From Neofusicoccum parvum (taxonomy: Eukaryota; Ascomycota; Dothideomycetes; Botryosphaeriales; Botryosphaeriaceae): 64,000 bases of DNA. Positions 20,408 through 33,076 of the stretch are shown piece by piece; within the stretch, counting starts at the first letter, position 1, and the number at the start of each line of letters is the position of its first letter. A program made the translations under genes and the position numbers. The DNA lies in the NCBI GenBank assembly GCA_020912385.1, contig CP087206.1, forward strand, positions 1,550,001-1,614,000. Direction: 5' to 3'. Under the pieces are notes generated by a model that saw only the letters and a program-made list of their open reading frames with translations, was not told the DNA's origin and ran no database searches.

Positions 20408-22575
20408 TTACGCGGTAGCCTGGACGGCGGGCGTCGAGGACTGGCCAACGGCGACGGCGTCAGGGACGACATCACCGATGGCCGGCTTGGGCTCCTCCTC
20501 CTTCTTCTGCTCCTCCTCCTTGGCGGCCTCCTCAGTGGCGGGGGTCTCCTCGGGCTTGTTCTCAGCCTCCTCGTCGACCTTGGCCGGGGCGGCGTTCTCC
20601 TTCTTCTCCTTGTTGCCCTTGACGGCCTTGCTGGGGTTGCGGAAAAGACCGCCCAGACCGCGCTTCTTCTCGCCGTCGGCCTCGCCCTCGTTGGCCTTGG
20701 CACCGAAGTTGCCGAAGAAAGAAGTGCGGCGCTTCTCCTTGCCAGGCTCGGGGGTGGCGGTGGCAGTGGCGGTGGTGCCAGCAGCAGCCTCGCCCTCGGT
20801 GACGGGAGCGGCCTCGGTCTCAACCGGCTTGGCCTCCTCCTTGGGAGCCTCAGCAGCAGCAGCGGGAGACTTGGCCTCCTGCTTCTTGCCGAACTTGCTG
20901 AAGAAACCGCCCTTCTCCTTGGCGGGAGTGGTGGCGGTGGTAGCAGCGGGCGTGGCGGGAGCCTCGCCGTCGGCGGTCTTCGGGGCCTCGCCCTCAGCAA
21001 TGGCGGGAGCGGCCTCGGTCTCAGCAGGCTTAGCAGCCTCCTCGGTGGCGGGAACCTCGCCGTCCTTGGGGGGGACGACGGGGGCGACCTCGGGCTCCTT
21101 CTTCTCGGTGGTCGGGCTACGGACCTTCTCGAAGAAGCCACCGAAGATGGAGGTGCGCTTGTTGGCCTTGCTGGTGGCAGGCTTGGTCTCCGGAGCCTCA
21201 ACCTTGGCCTCCTCCGGCTTGGCCTCCTCGCCCTCGGCGGGCTTGACCTCCTCAGCGGGAGCAGCAGCCTCGGTGGAAGCCTCAGCTACAGAGTTGTTAG
21301 AGCCGTGTGCGATTCGAGACGGATTTGTTTCATCGACTTACCAGCAGGGGTCTCAGCGACGGCCTCGGCCTTGGGCTCCTCGGCCTCACCCTCCTTCTTG
21401 GGCTCCTCCTCCTTGGCCTCCTCCTTCTTCACCTCCTTCTTCTCGTGCTCCTTCTTGCCGAGAAGACCGCCGAAAACGGAGGCCCTCTTGCGGGAGACAG
21501 AGCGGCTCTTGGACTTCTTCTTCTTCTTCTTGCCCTCAGCATCGTCAGCAGAGCTGCTGGAGGAGGAGCCACGGCGGTCCTCGCCCTCAGCGGGCTTGAC
21601 GTCAGTGCTCTTCTTGGGGGTGCCCTCCTCAGCCTTGGTGGCGGCGGCGGCAACGGTGGGCTTGCCTAAGCGAGACGTTAGCTGGATCCACAACTAATAA
21701 GACGCGGAAGCAAGCGTAGTGCAGCGTGCACTGACGCACGCCCCCACGACGACGCTGCGTCGCATGTGATGAAACGTACCGAGCTTCTCGATGGTCTCCT
21801 TGTACTCGTCGCTGGAGGTGATGCCCTCGGCAGCAGCCTTGGCCTCCTCGACGCTCTTCTCGACGGCGACAACCCAGCCGTCGCGCTCGGTGTTGTTGGA
21901 AGCCTCGAACGAGTGCTTGTGGCCGTGGACCTTGAAGGAGAAGATGACGTTGCCCTCCTTGGCGACCTCAGAAGCCTCAGCCTGCAGAATGGTCAGTATG
22001 GGGTTGCTCAGCGATCGGGCGATCCGGGAAGGCGATCGGGACGCACCAGCTTCAGGACGCCCTGAGGGGCAGTCTTCTGGTCGGCGTGCTTGGCGAAGAA
22101 AAGCAGGCCCTTGCCGGTCTTGCTGGCCCAGGCGACGGTGGAGTGGGCGTGCTCGCCCTTCTCGCCGCGGAGGTAGCCGCCCAGGCTCTCCTTGGGCACG
22201 GCAGCCTCCTCGCCGAACCAGAAGTACTTCTTGGAGAAGGTGAGGCTCCTGCGATGCGAACGTCAGCCCAAACAGCCCCGGACTCGAGCCAGCGGCGGGG
22301 AGCTCTTACTTGATCAGGCCGGGGGCCTTGTAGCCGAGGGCGCCAGAGTAGATGGGCTCAGCGGTGATCTTGACCTCGCCCTCGCCGGCCTTCTCCTCGG
22401 TGGGGAGCGCGGTGGTCTCCTCGGTGGCGGCGGGCGCAGCGTCGGCAGCCGCGTCGGTGGCGGCGGGAGCGTCAGTCTTGACCTCCTCTGCGGGGGCAGC
22501 CTCGGCAACGACGGGAGTCTCGCTGGCGGCGACGGGCTCAGCGGCCGGGGTGTCAACGGGCTTTGCGTCAGACAT
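20408..22575 (-). CDS. PH-like domain protein with long Ala/Glu/Lys-rich tail
   Basis: Five exons (22310-22575, 22047-22248, 21780-21981, 21342-21665, 20408-21285; minus strand) give 623 aa with consistent phases. An acidic Ala/Pro/Glu N-terminus of about 75 aa precedes a globular region: SGALGYKAPGLIKSLTFSKKYFWFGEE, then HSTVAWASKTGKGLLFFAKH, then NVIFSFKVHGHKHSFEASNNTERDGWVVAVEKSVEEAK. The last part has the strand-and-Trp-helix shape of a PH domain, and I believe it matches the fungus-specific PH_6-type family. The rest is low complexity, with Ser runs, a Lys6 run and repeated phosphosite-like blocks (KRTSIFGGFF, RRTSFFGNFG, RASVFGGLLG). A membrane- or cortex-associated scaffold is plausible, but no function is known to me. 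Confidence 0.8.
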
Positions 22576-25282
22576 GGTGGATGGTGGTGTGCGGTGTGCG
22601 GTGATTAGGCTTGCGGGAGCTGGAAAGGTCGACGGGCTGGGAGCGTCGACGGGGTGGTGGGTGGTTAGAAAAGGACAAGGGTATCAAGGGTATCTCTGAA
22701 AAGCAAGCAGCAATGCAACAAGCCAAGCTCGACGGCCGAGGTGTGAGGCGAGTTGAGGATGGCAGGAGCAGCGCGAAGGCGGAAGAAGTAGGATAAGAGG
22801 GCGGAGGAGAAGTTTTGATGGGCGCGGGCACAGGGGCAAGAAAAGTAGGGGAGGGCGCCGAAGCGATGTTTTGGGTCTGGGCGCTAAATGGCTTGCAATT
22901 TGCGACTCTGCCTCTAGCCACCGGTTTCTCTGACAATCAGCAATAAACGTGATTCACGCGGGCCTATCGTCATAATATTTATGCACCGCGCCCGCGCTTG
23001 GGCGGAGGCTGTCCTGCGTCGCGCAGCTGGCTGGAGGGCTGCGCGGGCGGGTGTGGTCGCATGACACACGGCGAGGCCAAACACCGCCAGCAATCGCCGC
23101 CGTCGCGATCGCTGCCTCCCTGAAACTTTGACGTTATCAGTCTCGTGTCACTCGTCGCCGTCTTGGGGCAGCTGCAGCCAGGGTTTCCTTCGCGGGCCCC
23201 CTCCACCGGCGCGCCGCCGCCTGCGCGGCCGGGGCCAGCAGCGAGCGCGGCGCCGTGGGCTCGCGAGCCCGCCACTTCATCAGACCATGGCGCCGCGCGC
23301 TCGTCCTGGCCGCCGCCGTTGTGCGCAGCGCGCGCATCGCGCATCGCCCGGCTCAGGCTGCGCGTGCGGTCTATCAAGCACAAGTCGCCAGCACCGCCAA
23401 GGCTGCGCACTGGGCGCGCTAGTGGAGCTGCGACGGCGGAAGAGATTACAGGGTCTAACGCGTTCAGCAAATGGGCGGCGGCGATCCTCTGTAGCGCCGG
23501 CACACGGCCCTTCTGCACATGGCCAGCGGTGCAGGCAGTGGAGGCCGCGCCAGGGTTCGGCGTGTTTCCGCCCGCCGCTCATCTCGCTGCGCTGCGGTGG
23601 AGGCTGCCCGTCCCATCGCCCATACGCCCAGCGCCCGTCGCCTGTCGCCCATCTCGCGGCTCGCCGCGTGCAGCGAGATCGCATGCCGCCGCCGCCTCGC
23701 CGCACCGCGCCCGGGCGCAGGGCCGCCGCCGGCCAGCAGCGGGCGCGCGGGCAGCGCAGCAACGGCGACGGCCTGCAGCAGCGGTGCCAGGTGCTCCCTA
23801 GCGCGGGCGGGAGCGCAGGGCAGGCAGGTCGCGCGAGACCGCCAGCCGCCCACGGCCAGCGCGCCGCTGCAAATCTCGCGGCCAGCCCAGCGCGCGTCAC
23901 GTGCTGCGCTGCATTTCGCGTGCACACGCCCGCAGCGCCCGCACATGGGAAATTCTGCCGCGCCCGCTCCACTCCGGGAACGGTCCCCAACGCTGACTCG
24001 CCTGCACATCACATGGCGATCCCCGCGGCGTGAGGGCGCGAGTGAAGGAAGCGGCTTGCCGGCCGGGCTTCCCCCCTTTCACTGGCTGGCTGCTGGCCGT
24101 CCCCACGGTCAGCCCGCAAGGCAGCCAGAGCGTCGTGCCGCGTCTGTACCACGCAAGCCACCCAGGTGGCCAACAGAGCCTCCTCGTCCGGTGCTGCGCT
24201 CGGCACCGCGCCAGCGCGCCGGGCTGATCTCAATGACCGAAACTTTCGGGTCACGTTCCGAGCTGCACATCGCGAGCATGTCCGCAGAACTCTCCACGGC
24301 GCCCCGACGGCAAAAGGCGACGGCAGGGCCAGCAGAGTACGAGCGCCGCTACTCGTGCACGCAGGCCCAAGACTGCCAGCAGAGCAGCAGACAGCACGCC
24401 GGTACCGTGGATGCCAGGCAGAGCGGTGAACGGCGTGCGGCCTAGATCCAGATCACGAGAGAGGAAGGCCCCGGCAATCTACCAGAACCACAAAACAACC
24501 TCCAGCACGACGGGCCTGAAACGCCCGGCGACATCGCGAGCAGCCTGCCCTCGCTGTGGGAGCACGCCCTCCATCAGATGCTCTGCCTCAAACACGCTTG
24601 CTCGGCCAAAAGAAGGCGGCACCGGCAGGGCATCGCGGGCGACCAGCGCTGGCGCCATGTAGTTGAGCCCGTTCTAGCTGGCTAACCGCCTTGCGGCCTG
24701 GCTGGCCTCCACGGTCCCGCCGCCGTCCAACCACCACCCCTGAACAAAGAACCATGCAGCTCCCAGCTCCCACTCCACGCAGCGCTACCCGCTCACCGCC
24801 TCGGAGCACTTTCGCTCGTTCGAACGCTCCTTCCCACGCCCTCGTCGACCTCACGGCGCCCGCGCCCACGCAACCAGCAGCGCCTTGCGCCGCCGGACCC
24901 TTAGAAATGAGATCCTCTCTACTGGGCGCGTGCCGTCCGTCGCTCGTCCCTCCCATCTCACTCATCAATCTCCAGCAAGCTATTTGCCTGCACACGGCAC
25001 AATGGCACACCCCTCCACCCCTCCGCCGGAGATATACAGCATGGATGTTTATTGATAACGGCCAGCCGGAAGATTTGATGATGTGATGATGTCGATGGAA
25101 CTCGATCTCACAGGTCCGTTCTAGCGTCTCTTTCTACTGCTGTTGGCCTAGCTCCGGCCTGGGCAACGGCTGCCGAGACAAAAAGAAACGAGAGAAAGAT
25201 CGTCGTCGATGGACCTCATCAGCGAGCTCGACGGCCACCATCGTTCCCCAGCGCCCTTCCTTCGTCTCCCACACGAGCCGAA

Positions 25283-25304
25283 AGAACATTCCAAAGAACG
25301 TTCC
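25283..25304. promoter_or_regulatory. two heat-shock-element-like inverted repeats
   Basis: AGAACATTCC at 25283-25292 and AGAACGTTCC at 25295-25304 both match nGAAnnTTCn, separated by two bases. This is the arrangement bound by heat-shock factor trimers. No start codon of a recognised gene lies nearby, so function is unproven. Confidence 0.35.
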
Positions 25305-25492
25305 ACGGAGCCGGCCCAAGTGGCAGAGAAGCGAGAAGCTCGCCGGCCAAGAGCAATAGAAGAAACGATGAACGTGCCCTGTGCCCGCACAAAACACGCA
25401 CATCAATAAAAAATAAAAATTCGAGAACATGCTCGGTTCGCTTTCACTACTGCGCCATACGGGCGTTAAGCTTTCACGGACCATCCCAGTCC

Positions 25493-25520
25493 AAAGCCCA
25501 GAGCCCAGAGCCCAGAGCCC
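25493..25520. repeat. 7-bp tandem repeat, unit AGAGCCC (4 copies, one mismatch)
   Basis: First unit AAAGCCC, then three perfect copies. Intergenic. Confidence 0.85.
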
Positions 25521-26824
25521 GAGCCCAAGTCATCGCTCCCAAGCCCAACGAAACAACACCGAAGGCACCATCACATCCCACACACATCATCACACGCCAC
25601 CGATCGCCCCTCACCGACGGCTCTTAGGATCTACGCAATAACTCTTTCTAGAAGCCTTCCCTTTTCTCTTCCCTCTCACCCTCCCCCTCCCTCCCTTTCC
25701 ACCAAGAAGGAAGACGCGAGCGAACCGTTGGCCCAAACGCGCCGCGGCGGGATACCCATCCGGGTCAATCAACCGATACGCCCTATTTCTTGTCCATGCT
25801 CATCACATTGTCAATAGCATCCTTGGGCCCCCAATCAGCCGGCGCCCAATGCCCGATCAACCTCGTGCGTATGTGCTGGCAAACGTGCCTTGATCTCATC
25901 AAAAATTCACTCACCCAATTCGACTCACCCGCACCCTTCCATTCACCCGTCGGCAGAAATCATTTCACTCAATTCCCACGGGAAACGAAAGGGAAAGGGT
26001 TCGGGCTGGACTTCGGGTGCGTCCCATTGTCCAATAACGCGCTTAGACCGCCGGGTGGACGCGCCAGAGCGTCCGTTCGCCTTTCTTTCTCGAAAAGAAG
26101 CACGGGGTACTTAGGTACTTGGGTACATACACAAACACACTGGGCACATATTGTACATACACGCGCACAAACAATGATCTCCCCGACAAACGGACCGCCG
26201 CCATCGACGCAACGGCTCGTGGTCCGCGGCTCAGTTCACCAGTGGAACCGTCCGCCGTGCCCTCATCAACACGCACCTCCTTTTTCCCTTCCCTTTTCTT
26301 TCTTTTCCCCACCCGCAGCCCTACGGAAAAGAGCCGCAATGCATGTCATCTCCCACAGTAGTCAAGAGCATGGCATGATCCACCCCAACCCCACTTGCTT
26401 ACCCACCTCAAGATCCCAAGACGAGAGCAGAGAAAGAGCCGAGACAGAGGCATAAGTAAACTTCATCTCCTGGTTGATGAGATGATCTCCCTACCCTATG
26501 CCGCACGTGCAATCGACTATTACTTGGCGGCAATAAGAGCCGCCCTTCATGTCCGGGCCGAACCATTTGTTGAGTGTGTGAGTGAGCGATGATGGCAAAC
26601 CAGACGGCTCAGCTTGCCGTGACGAGGACGTATCTGCGGTACGCGCGCGTTAGCCCAATAATTCCTCCTTATCGTGCAATCATTCGTTCCCCCCTGCAAT
26701 GCCGCTGCTACCATCTCCAATTCGCATTTGCCCGGGGTTTAACAGAGGATGGGGAGAGAGGGGTGAGAGAGCGGCTGATTACTCAGCAGCAAAGGAACGG
26801 CCCGTCCGTGTCTTTTCCTCGTCG

Positions 26825-26849
26825 CTCGTCTCTCGTCTCTCGTCTCTCG
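26825..26849. repeat. 7-bp tandem repeat, unit CTCGTCT (3.6 copies)
   Basis: Three perfect copies plus four bases, about 150 bp beyond the 3' end of the SulP transporter gene. Confidence 0.88.
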
Positions 26850-27003
26850 ACAATGCGGGGACAGACGACGACGCCACTTACGACGCCGATACTGGCCTCT
26901 TGTCTCGCCCATCTATCGTCGTCCGACAAGCCAGCGACTCCGCGGCCGCCACCGACAGGGCAGGATATGGGGCAAATGGGAGAATGAATGGGAAAGAGAA
27001 AAC

Positions 27004-30000
27004 TTACGAGGTAATAGCATTCATCCGCTCACTTGTCAACTTCAGACAAATTCTCAACAACTCGCTCGCAACTTCAGGCTGCTTCCTCTCCAGCTCGTTC
27101 CACTTCCCACGCGTTAGCAGCCACGCTACCGTCTCCGTCTCGGCGACGACATTGCCGGTGCGGTCTGTCTCGCTGAAGAAAGGCAGCTCGCCGCACGTGG
27201 TACCGGCCTGGATGCTCTCGTAGTAGTGGCCCTGCTCGAGGTAGTAGTCCGCGCGCAGACTGCCCTTCTCGACGAGGTAAAAACCGTCGGGTACGTCTCC
27301 CCGCGAGTACAGCACCGTGCCCGCGGGGAATTCACGCCGCTCAAAGTACGGCGTCGCGCGGTGCCAGAAGTCGATGTCCTTGTCCGACAGATCCTGGAAC
27401 GTCAGCAGCATCAGCGGGATCGGCTGCGCAAAGTTCTTCCACTTGTCCGGCGTCAACACGTTGCTGTGCTCATCGACTGTCACGTTCTTCTGGTCCTTGA
27501 GCGCTAGCGTCGCGGCTTCCTGCAGCAGTGCCCGCCGAGGCGAGTTGAATGCCCCGACATCGAAGGGGTTTGTCTGATTGCCCGGCTTGGGCGGCGAAAT
27601 CGACACGGGCTCAGCCTCCTTGGGTGAACCCAGGGACCTGGCTCGTTCGTGCAGGGTACCTAGCAGTTCATTCTCACACCACTCTAGTGCCTTGTTAAGC
27701 GTCTCGAACCTTTGTGGGGGCGGGCAGTGCTCGTCATTGCTCTCGGCAGGCGCAAACAAGCCGACCATGGATAGGCCTTGACCGACCTCGTCGTTGAGCG
27801 AAATGCTCGAAAGAACCAGGGTGACGTTCCTGCGGTGCAAGATCCGGTTCAGCCGTACGAGCACCTCCGCAGCCGAGTAGTCAATTCCAATCACGTGGAC
27901 AAGATCCAAAACAACGTATCGGATCGGCCGGGTCCGGAATTGCTCCTCATCGACAAGCTTGCGAATGTCATTCTCGACAGACACGATGGTGCCGAAAAAC
28001 AGATACCCTGCAATTTTGGCCACGTATATCTGCTGACCGACTTCGCGGAGGTACTTCTGATGCAACGGAGGTCGACGGACCGTTGATTGCGCAATAGCTC
28101 CGGTGTAGGTCGACCGGATGACTGGCGTCCGCGATGTTTGGACGACGTACGTGAGACAAGCCAGCACAATGCCGGCAAGGACACCCCAGACGAAGTCGTA
28201 GATGCCCATGATCAGAACGATCGTAATGATCTGTTTCACCTGTTAGCGCATGAAACAACGACGCTGCCAAGACCAAGTCCCTACATACCGTCAGGTACTC
28301 TAGCAGCCGCAGCCTTCCAAGCGTGTCCCAAAGAGCCTCCTTGAGCAAGTCAAGGCCTAGGTAAAAGATCAAGGTGCCAACGACCATGATAGGAACATAT
28401 CCGATCAGCCCGGGACCCGCCATCCAAATACCGGTGGTGGCTGCGGCAAGCAAAAGACCAGCCATGCGGCTGTTTCCACCATGATCCATGAACATGACGC
28501 TGTTCACATACACGAGGTAGTTCTGCGCTGGTCAGCCACAACAGCTCATCGCGGCGCATCCGAGCCTCGGCACTCTTACCTGAATGCTTCCTACGAAACC
28601 CGACAGGCCGTTCGACAACCCGTGAGCAATGAGCTCCCGGTTAATGTCCACGTCATCCTCTTTCGCAGATAGCGCGAGTGCTGGAACGTTGATCGGCACA
28701 TGAATGATGCCGAAGAAAGACAAGGCAAACATGGTTGGGATCGTCCTAAGAAGAGCGGACCAATCCACGACGGAAAAATCTGAGAGGTGTCAGCCGGCGT
28801 GTTCTGCCTAACGTCGTGGGAGCGCTTACCGTAGAGCGAATAAAAGTGATAAAACGGCACGCCCGACTCGGGCTTATCAAATACCCAGCCAGCATGGCGA
28901 GCCTTGTCAAGATTAAAATGCGATACTCCAGCGACGATTATGTGGAACACGCCAGTGATTAAAACAATAAAGGCTGGCATCAGCGCGGGGTGGTCGTAAT
29001 AATGCTTGATGACCATGTAGATGATGGCCAGGGCAAGCGGCGAAACCCATAGCGCAATGGTGTCCGCCTGGAAAAGCTTGTGCAGCGTAACAAGGTTGTA
29101 CTCGAGGTTGCCGTCGAGTCTTGCGGACACCTCGATCCCCGTGACGAACAGGAAGAACCCCACGCCTCCGATACAGCCATTGAGGATGTTGCGGGGGAAG
29201 AAACTGACGAGATCGCCGAGCTTGAAAAGGCCTAGGACCAAAAAGATAAGGCCGGTTATGATGGAGCTGACTGCGTAAGCCAGCACGACGGTTGCGATGA
29301 TGGCATTGGGCTCGGCTTCTCCCATCCGCGCCATAATCACGTAAGTCATCTTGTGAAAGAAGGGTACCACCTCAATCTGCATCACGTCAGTCTACGCCAT
29401 AATATGGTGCGCTTAGGCGAGCATGCGGGCCGTACCATTTCTGACCCGACGGCTCCTTTGAACGTGGAGCCGCCGAGAGAATAGACAAGCTGGGAAACGA
29501 TGCAGCTGACAAAAAACATCGACAGGCCGTCGACACCTAGCTTAGCAAAAATCGGTTCACCAAGAGGGAACAAAATCATGCCTAAAAGACCATTAGCGGA
29601 TAGTCCTGAACCGTGGTTGACTGGCGAAATACTGCAACAGCAGACGAGCCTCGTGAGGAGTTGAAGCATTCTTTCAGATGGGATTGCCTTTTCTTTTACT
29701 CATCCGGAATGCTCCAATACCCCAAAGCAAGGACATCCGGCATGCTATCGCAAGTCTTTGCCAAGCTAGCCCGCATGGAAGCAAATACCCACCGTAGGAT
29801 AGGCCATCCAAAACGTTCAATAACAATCCAAGAAAAACGGCGGGCAAGCTGGTGACTGGCTCGATGACGGCGGTCTGAACAATCGCCTTACTATCCCAAC
29901 TCTTCGGGTTCGCTACCCTGCGGCAGCTCTCAACAGCCTCATGAGCGGTGTGGGAGACCCTGTGCCAGAATTGGGCCGGTCGTGACCTTAGCCCGTGCCT

Positions 30001-30847
30001 CTGATCCTCCAAATCAGACGATGTATTGGTGGCGCCGTAGTGCTTCCTGCTTCGGGGACGCGCGCCCATCGCCTTTTTCGGGAGCAGGGACGAGGTCTCA
30101 GACGTGCCGTGGCGATCGCCCGAGGATCGTCGAGGATCGTGATGGGGCAGATCCGGCCCGCCGTTGACGGCAACCGCGGCCGACGGCAGCTTGCCGGCGG
30201 TCGACGAGGCGGATTTCGGTCTTGGGAGCCGCTCGGGGATAACCTTGTGCAGAGGCTCGGGCGACGAGGGCTCCGACTCCTCCTCTATGGGGATGTCCAG
30301 CGAATCCCGTCCTCCCCCTCCGCTCTCGAAGTCCGAAGTATCGTTGTGGTAGTTGTACGGTAGCTCGGAGGAGCGACGGCCGCGGGGGCTGCCCGAGCCC
30401 GATAGGTGCCGTGCAAGGACGCTCGGGGAGCGGAAGGACCCTGATTCGGAGAGGGCGTGCATGGAGAGTTCCTGCGTCTTGTCTCTCAGGCCCTGGGACG
30501 AGTACTCTGGGGTATCTGCATAGCTGTTAGTCAAGGTTTGCGTTCACTGGACGCTGCGGGAGCGGAATTAGGTAACTACCTATTGAGCCATGAGTAGCCT
30601 GGTGGTAGAACGACCGGGCAGGCGTCCGGGTGAAGGACGAGGACAGGTATCCGCCGGTGCTGCTGGTGGGCCGGGGCGGTGACGATATGGGTTGAGGCTT
30701 GGTGTTGGCTGTGGAGCTCTCGCCGGTCTGGGAGCTGAAGTCTGCGTCGTCCACGTCCGGGCTGGTAAAGGGGAGCTGGACCTTTGGCTGTCCCGGGAGG
30801 GCGGCGCCCGACGAGCCAGGCGGCTGCTTGCTCTGGCGTCTGGACAT
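27004..30847 (-). CDS. SulP-family transporter with STAS and cyclic-nucleotide-binding-like domains (Vsb1/YGR125w type)
   Basis: Seven exons (30580-30847, 29793-30515, 29436-29581, 28830-29376, 28580-28779, 28289-28522, 27004-28239; minus strand) give 1117 aa in consistent phase. About 300 residues of Ser/Pro-rich cytosolic N-terminus precede a SulP membrane domain ([57 protein letters not shown]). A STAS domain follows ([40 protein letters not shown]). The C-terminus is a cNMP-binding fold ([45 protein letters not shown]). This domain order matches yeast YGR125w/Vsb1, a vacuolar-membrane protein needed for basic amino acid storage. The acceptor of the last intron could be 9 nt further on (exon start 28230), removing three residues. 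Confidence 0.92.
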
Positions 30848-32163
30848 TGCTGCAACGGAGGAGGTGCAGTCCGGCAGCGATGGCGAGTGAATTGCGCAAG
30901 GTAACGCGCTCGGGGGCCAGACGTCACTCGGGGAGCACCAGCAGGACGGACTGCTCAGCGGGGAATTACGCCCATCCGCACATCGATTGCGAATTAAAGG
31001 GCCTGGGCATGCGGTGAGAAGCAGCGCTGCAGGAAGGGTGGAGCAATTGGCGAATGAGTTGTTCGGGAAACCGGGCGGGTTAGTGGGCCGGGATGGACGC
31101 TGGACACGCTGATGGACGCGCTCGAGAATTTTACTCCCCGCCTCCAGAACCACGTCTGCGGGAGCCCGGCGAGCGCGTGTTGACGCGCTAGACCTGCCCA
31201 TTGAGCGCCCGGCGGCCCGGGGTCGCGCGTGTGCCGGCGTGCCCGGGGCCTGGCATTCGCCGCCGCGCGCGCCTCCGGCCTCTGCGAGCCCCCGGGCGTG
31301 TAGATGTTGAGCGCGATGCCTGCAGCGCGGCGTCGAGGCACCCGTTTCTGCACGCAAACCCCACCTGCCGTCGCACAAACTGCCTGATCGCCGCAGCCAT
31401 GTGAACGGCCGTCAAACCGCTTGCAGCAATCCGCCCTCGCCTGCGCGCGTATCCCACGCGTGGCGTCGGAACATCAGCCGTCCAGTGCGTGCCATGACGC
31501 TGCACCACGCCATTCGCTCCATCACGGTGCAAATCGAATTACAACACTACTTCCAGGGGCGCGTCGCCTGTATTTTAGCTGCAGCATCGCCTGCTTCCAC
31601 GCGTCCGCCTTGGACGCGCTGACTTTTGCCTGCAGCGCAGGTGACCTGGCCCAGCATCAGCCCGGCCCGCGCTCCAGCCAACCCTCCACGCCCGGCTCGC
31701 TCCTTTGAAGGCAATTCGAGCACATGCAGCCGCCATCGCACGAGCTGCATGGCCCGGCCGCAGCATCCCTCTAGCCCGCGATTAGGTAGTCCCGCCCATC
31801 AGGACGCCCCCGCTTGCTCGCAAGCTTTTTCACATCAGCTGCTGCGCCGCTGCTGCATCTATAGTCCTCGCCCGCCCTCGTCCAACCGTTGCAGCACCTG
31901 CCAGCAAGGTGCCTGCCCCGAAACTCCTGGACTAGGCGTTATTCGGAGCCGTCCGCCCCGCATCAATATCATCCCTCATCCGAGCAACCAAGCTGCTGGA
32001 GTTGAGCATGAAGCCGAGTACGCGTCCGAAGCCATGGCAGGGCTGGGCCTCCTCCGGCCGACACCGGCTCGCGTAATCCGTAGGACGCTTGTAGATGCAG
32101 GACGGGTGCTGCGCCGGGGTATCCCGCGCCGTCGAGTGATGTCCGATCTGGCATCTCAAGACA
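30848..32163. promoter_or_regulatory. upstream region of the SulP gene and 3' flank of Psf1
   Basis: About 1.3 kb of GC-rich DNA between two minus-strand genes. Overlapping frames here lack motifs. No gene seen. Confidence 0.5.
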
Positions 32164-33076
32164 TCAAGTGAGCCGCTGAAGGTAACCCTGCTGAATGAGT
32201 CGTTCGACGTCGCCCTGCCGCACGTAGAACTGGCTGTTCTTCGTCAAAGTGATTGCGCTGGATAAACCATCAGCCATACTTTCTGGCACCTTGCAGACGG
32301 CACAGCAACGGTCTGGGACAGGCACTCATGCGAGGCCAACATAATGCTATGACCAAAGAATTGGTCGAGTGAATCCCATCCTGGGAGCCATGGCCTTGTA
32401 ATTCTCCATAATTTGAGGGGTAGGTGAGGAGAGATCAGGAAAAAGAAAAAGCACTTACCCATATTCTGTCTGAATCTCGCCTGCATCCTTGAGCACGCGT
32501 ACATCGATGAACAAATCGCGCGGAGGCTCGAGGCTACCGGTGAGGTCGATGTCGGTCCACTGGCCCTTGTACGCCGCCAGCAGATCGCTATACTGCCTCA
32601 CATACTCCTCCTCTTCGGGGCTCAGACTGCTGGTATTGCCCATGTCTCCACCCAGATCCTTGCCGCCCGCCCCCCGCGCCTGCTGTTGCTGCTGCTGCTG
32701 CTGCCGCTCGAGCACGTCGATGCCGTTCCAGCACATTTCCTCGAGCTTGTCGGAGCGCGTACGGTGGTAGGCCAGCAGACAACGCTTGTTGCGGCGCATG
32801 GCGAGGTGGTCGACGAGGAGCGCACAGGCGGTGGCCGGGTCGGCAGACGGGTTGAAGGAGCCCTGCATCGAGCTCATGATGTCGTTGACGTCGTTGTTGA
32901 GCTCGCGCACCTCACGCGTCACGGCGCGCACAATCTCGGCTTGGTAGGGCGGCAGGTGAGCCAGCGCCTGCGTGCGTTTGGCATGTTGGACCTGCGGAGA
33001 GCGTGTGAGGACGGCAAGCGCACTCGGACTCGCGTGCAAATTGACTCACCAGCTTGTTGCCCAGCTCGCCGTACAT
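32164..33076 (-). CDS. PSF1: GINS complex subunit Psf1
   Basis: Exons 33050-33076, 32459-32991 and 32164-32257 (minus strand) encode 217 aa, close to the usual length. The first exon is only nine codons, and splicing gives MYGELGNKLVQHAKRTQ, the conserved Psf1 start. The helical A-domain includes RRNKRCLLAYHRTRSDKLEEMCW. The C-terminal B-domain is completed by the third exon (AITLTKNSQFYVRQGDVERL). GINS (Sld5, Psf1-3) joins Cdc45 and Mcm2-7 in the CMG helicase. A run of eight Gln followed by a Gly/Ala-rich segment is inserted in the linker and is encoded by a CAG tract at about 32681-32703. The second intron (201 nt) is longer than most here. Confidence 0.95.

Larger units (their letters stand above)
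22576..27003. other. 4.4-kb stretch without a recognised gene
   Basis: It lies upstream of the PH-domain gene and downstream of the SulP transporter gene. The part at about 23.0-24.9 kb is extremely GC-rich, with overlapping stop-free frames on both strands. None shows domains, consistent codon use or splice-supported continuity. The part from 25 to 27 kb is of more normal composition and holds a pair of heat-shock-element-like sites and two 7-bp repeats. I see no RNA gene. Confidence 0.5.

Noticed and set aside
23128..24445. Several 200-300-aa frames on both strands
   Set aside because: All frames are stop-poor because of extreme GC content; none shows motifs or codon bias.
25790..26455. 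Plus-strand 221-aa frame
   Set aside because: No recognisable motif, and low-complexity UTR-like sequence with CA repeats near 26.13-26.17 kb.
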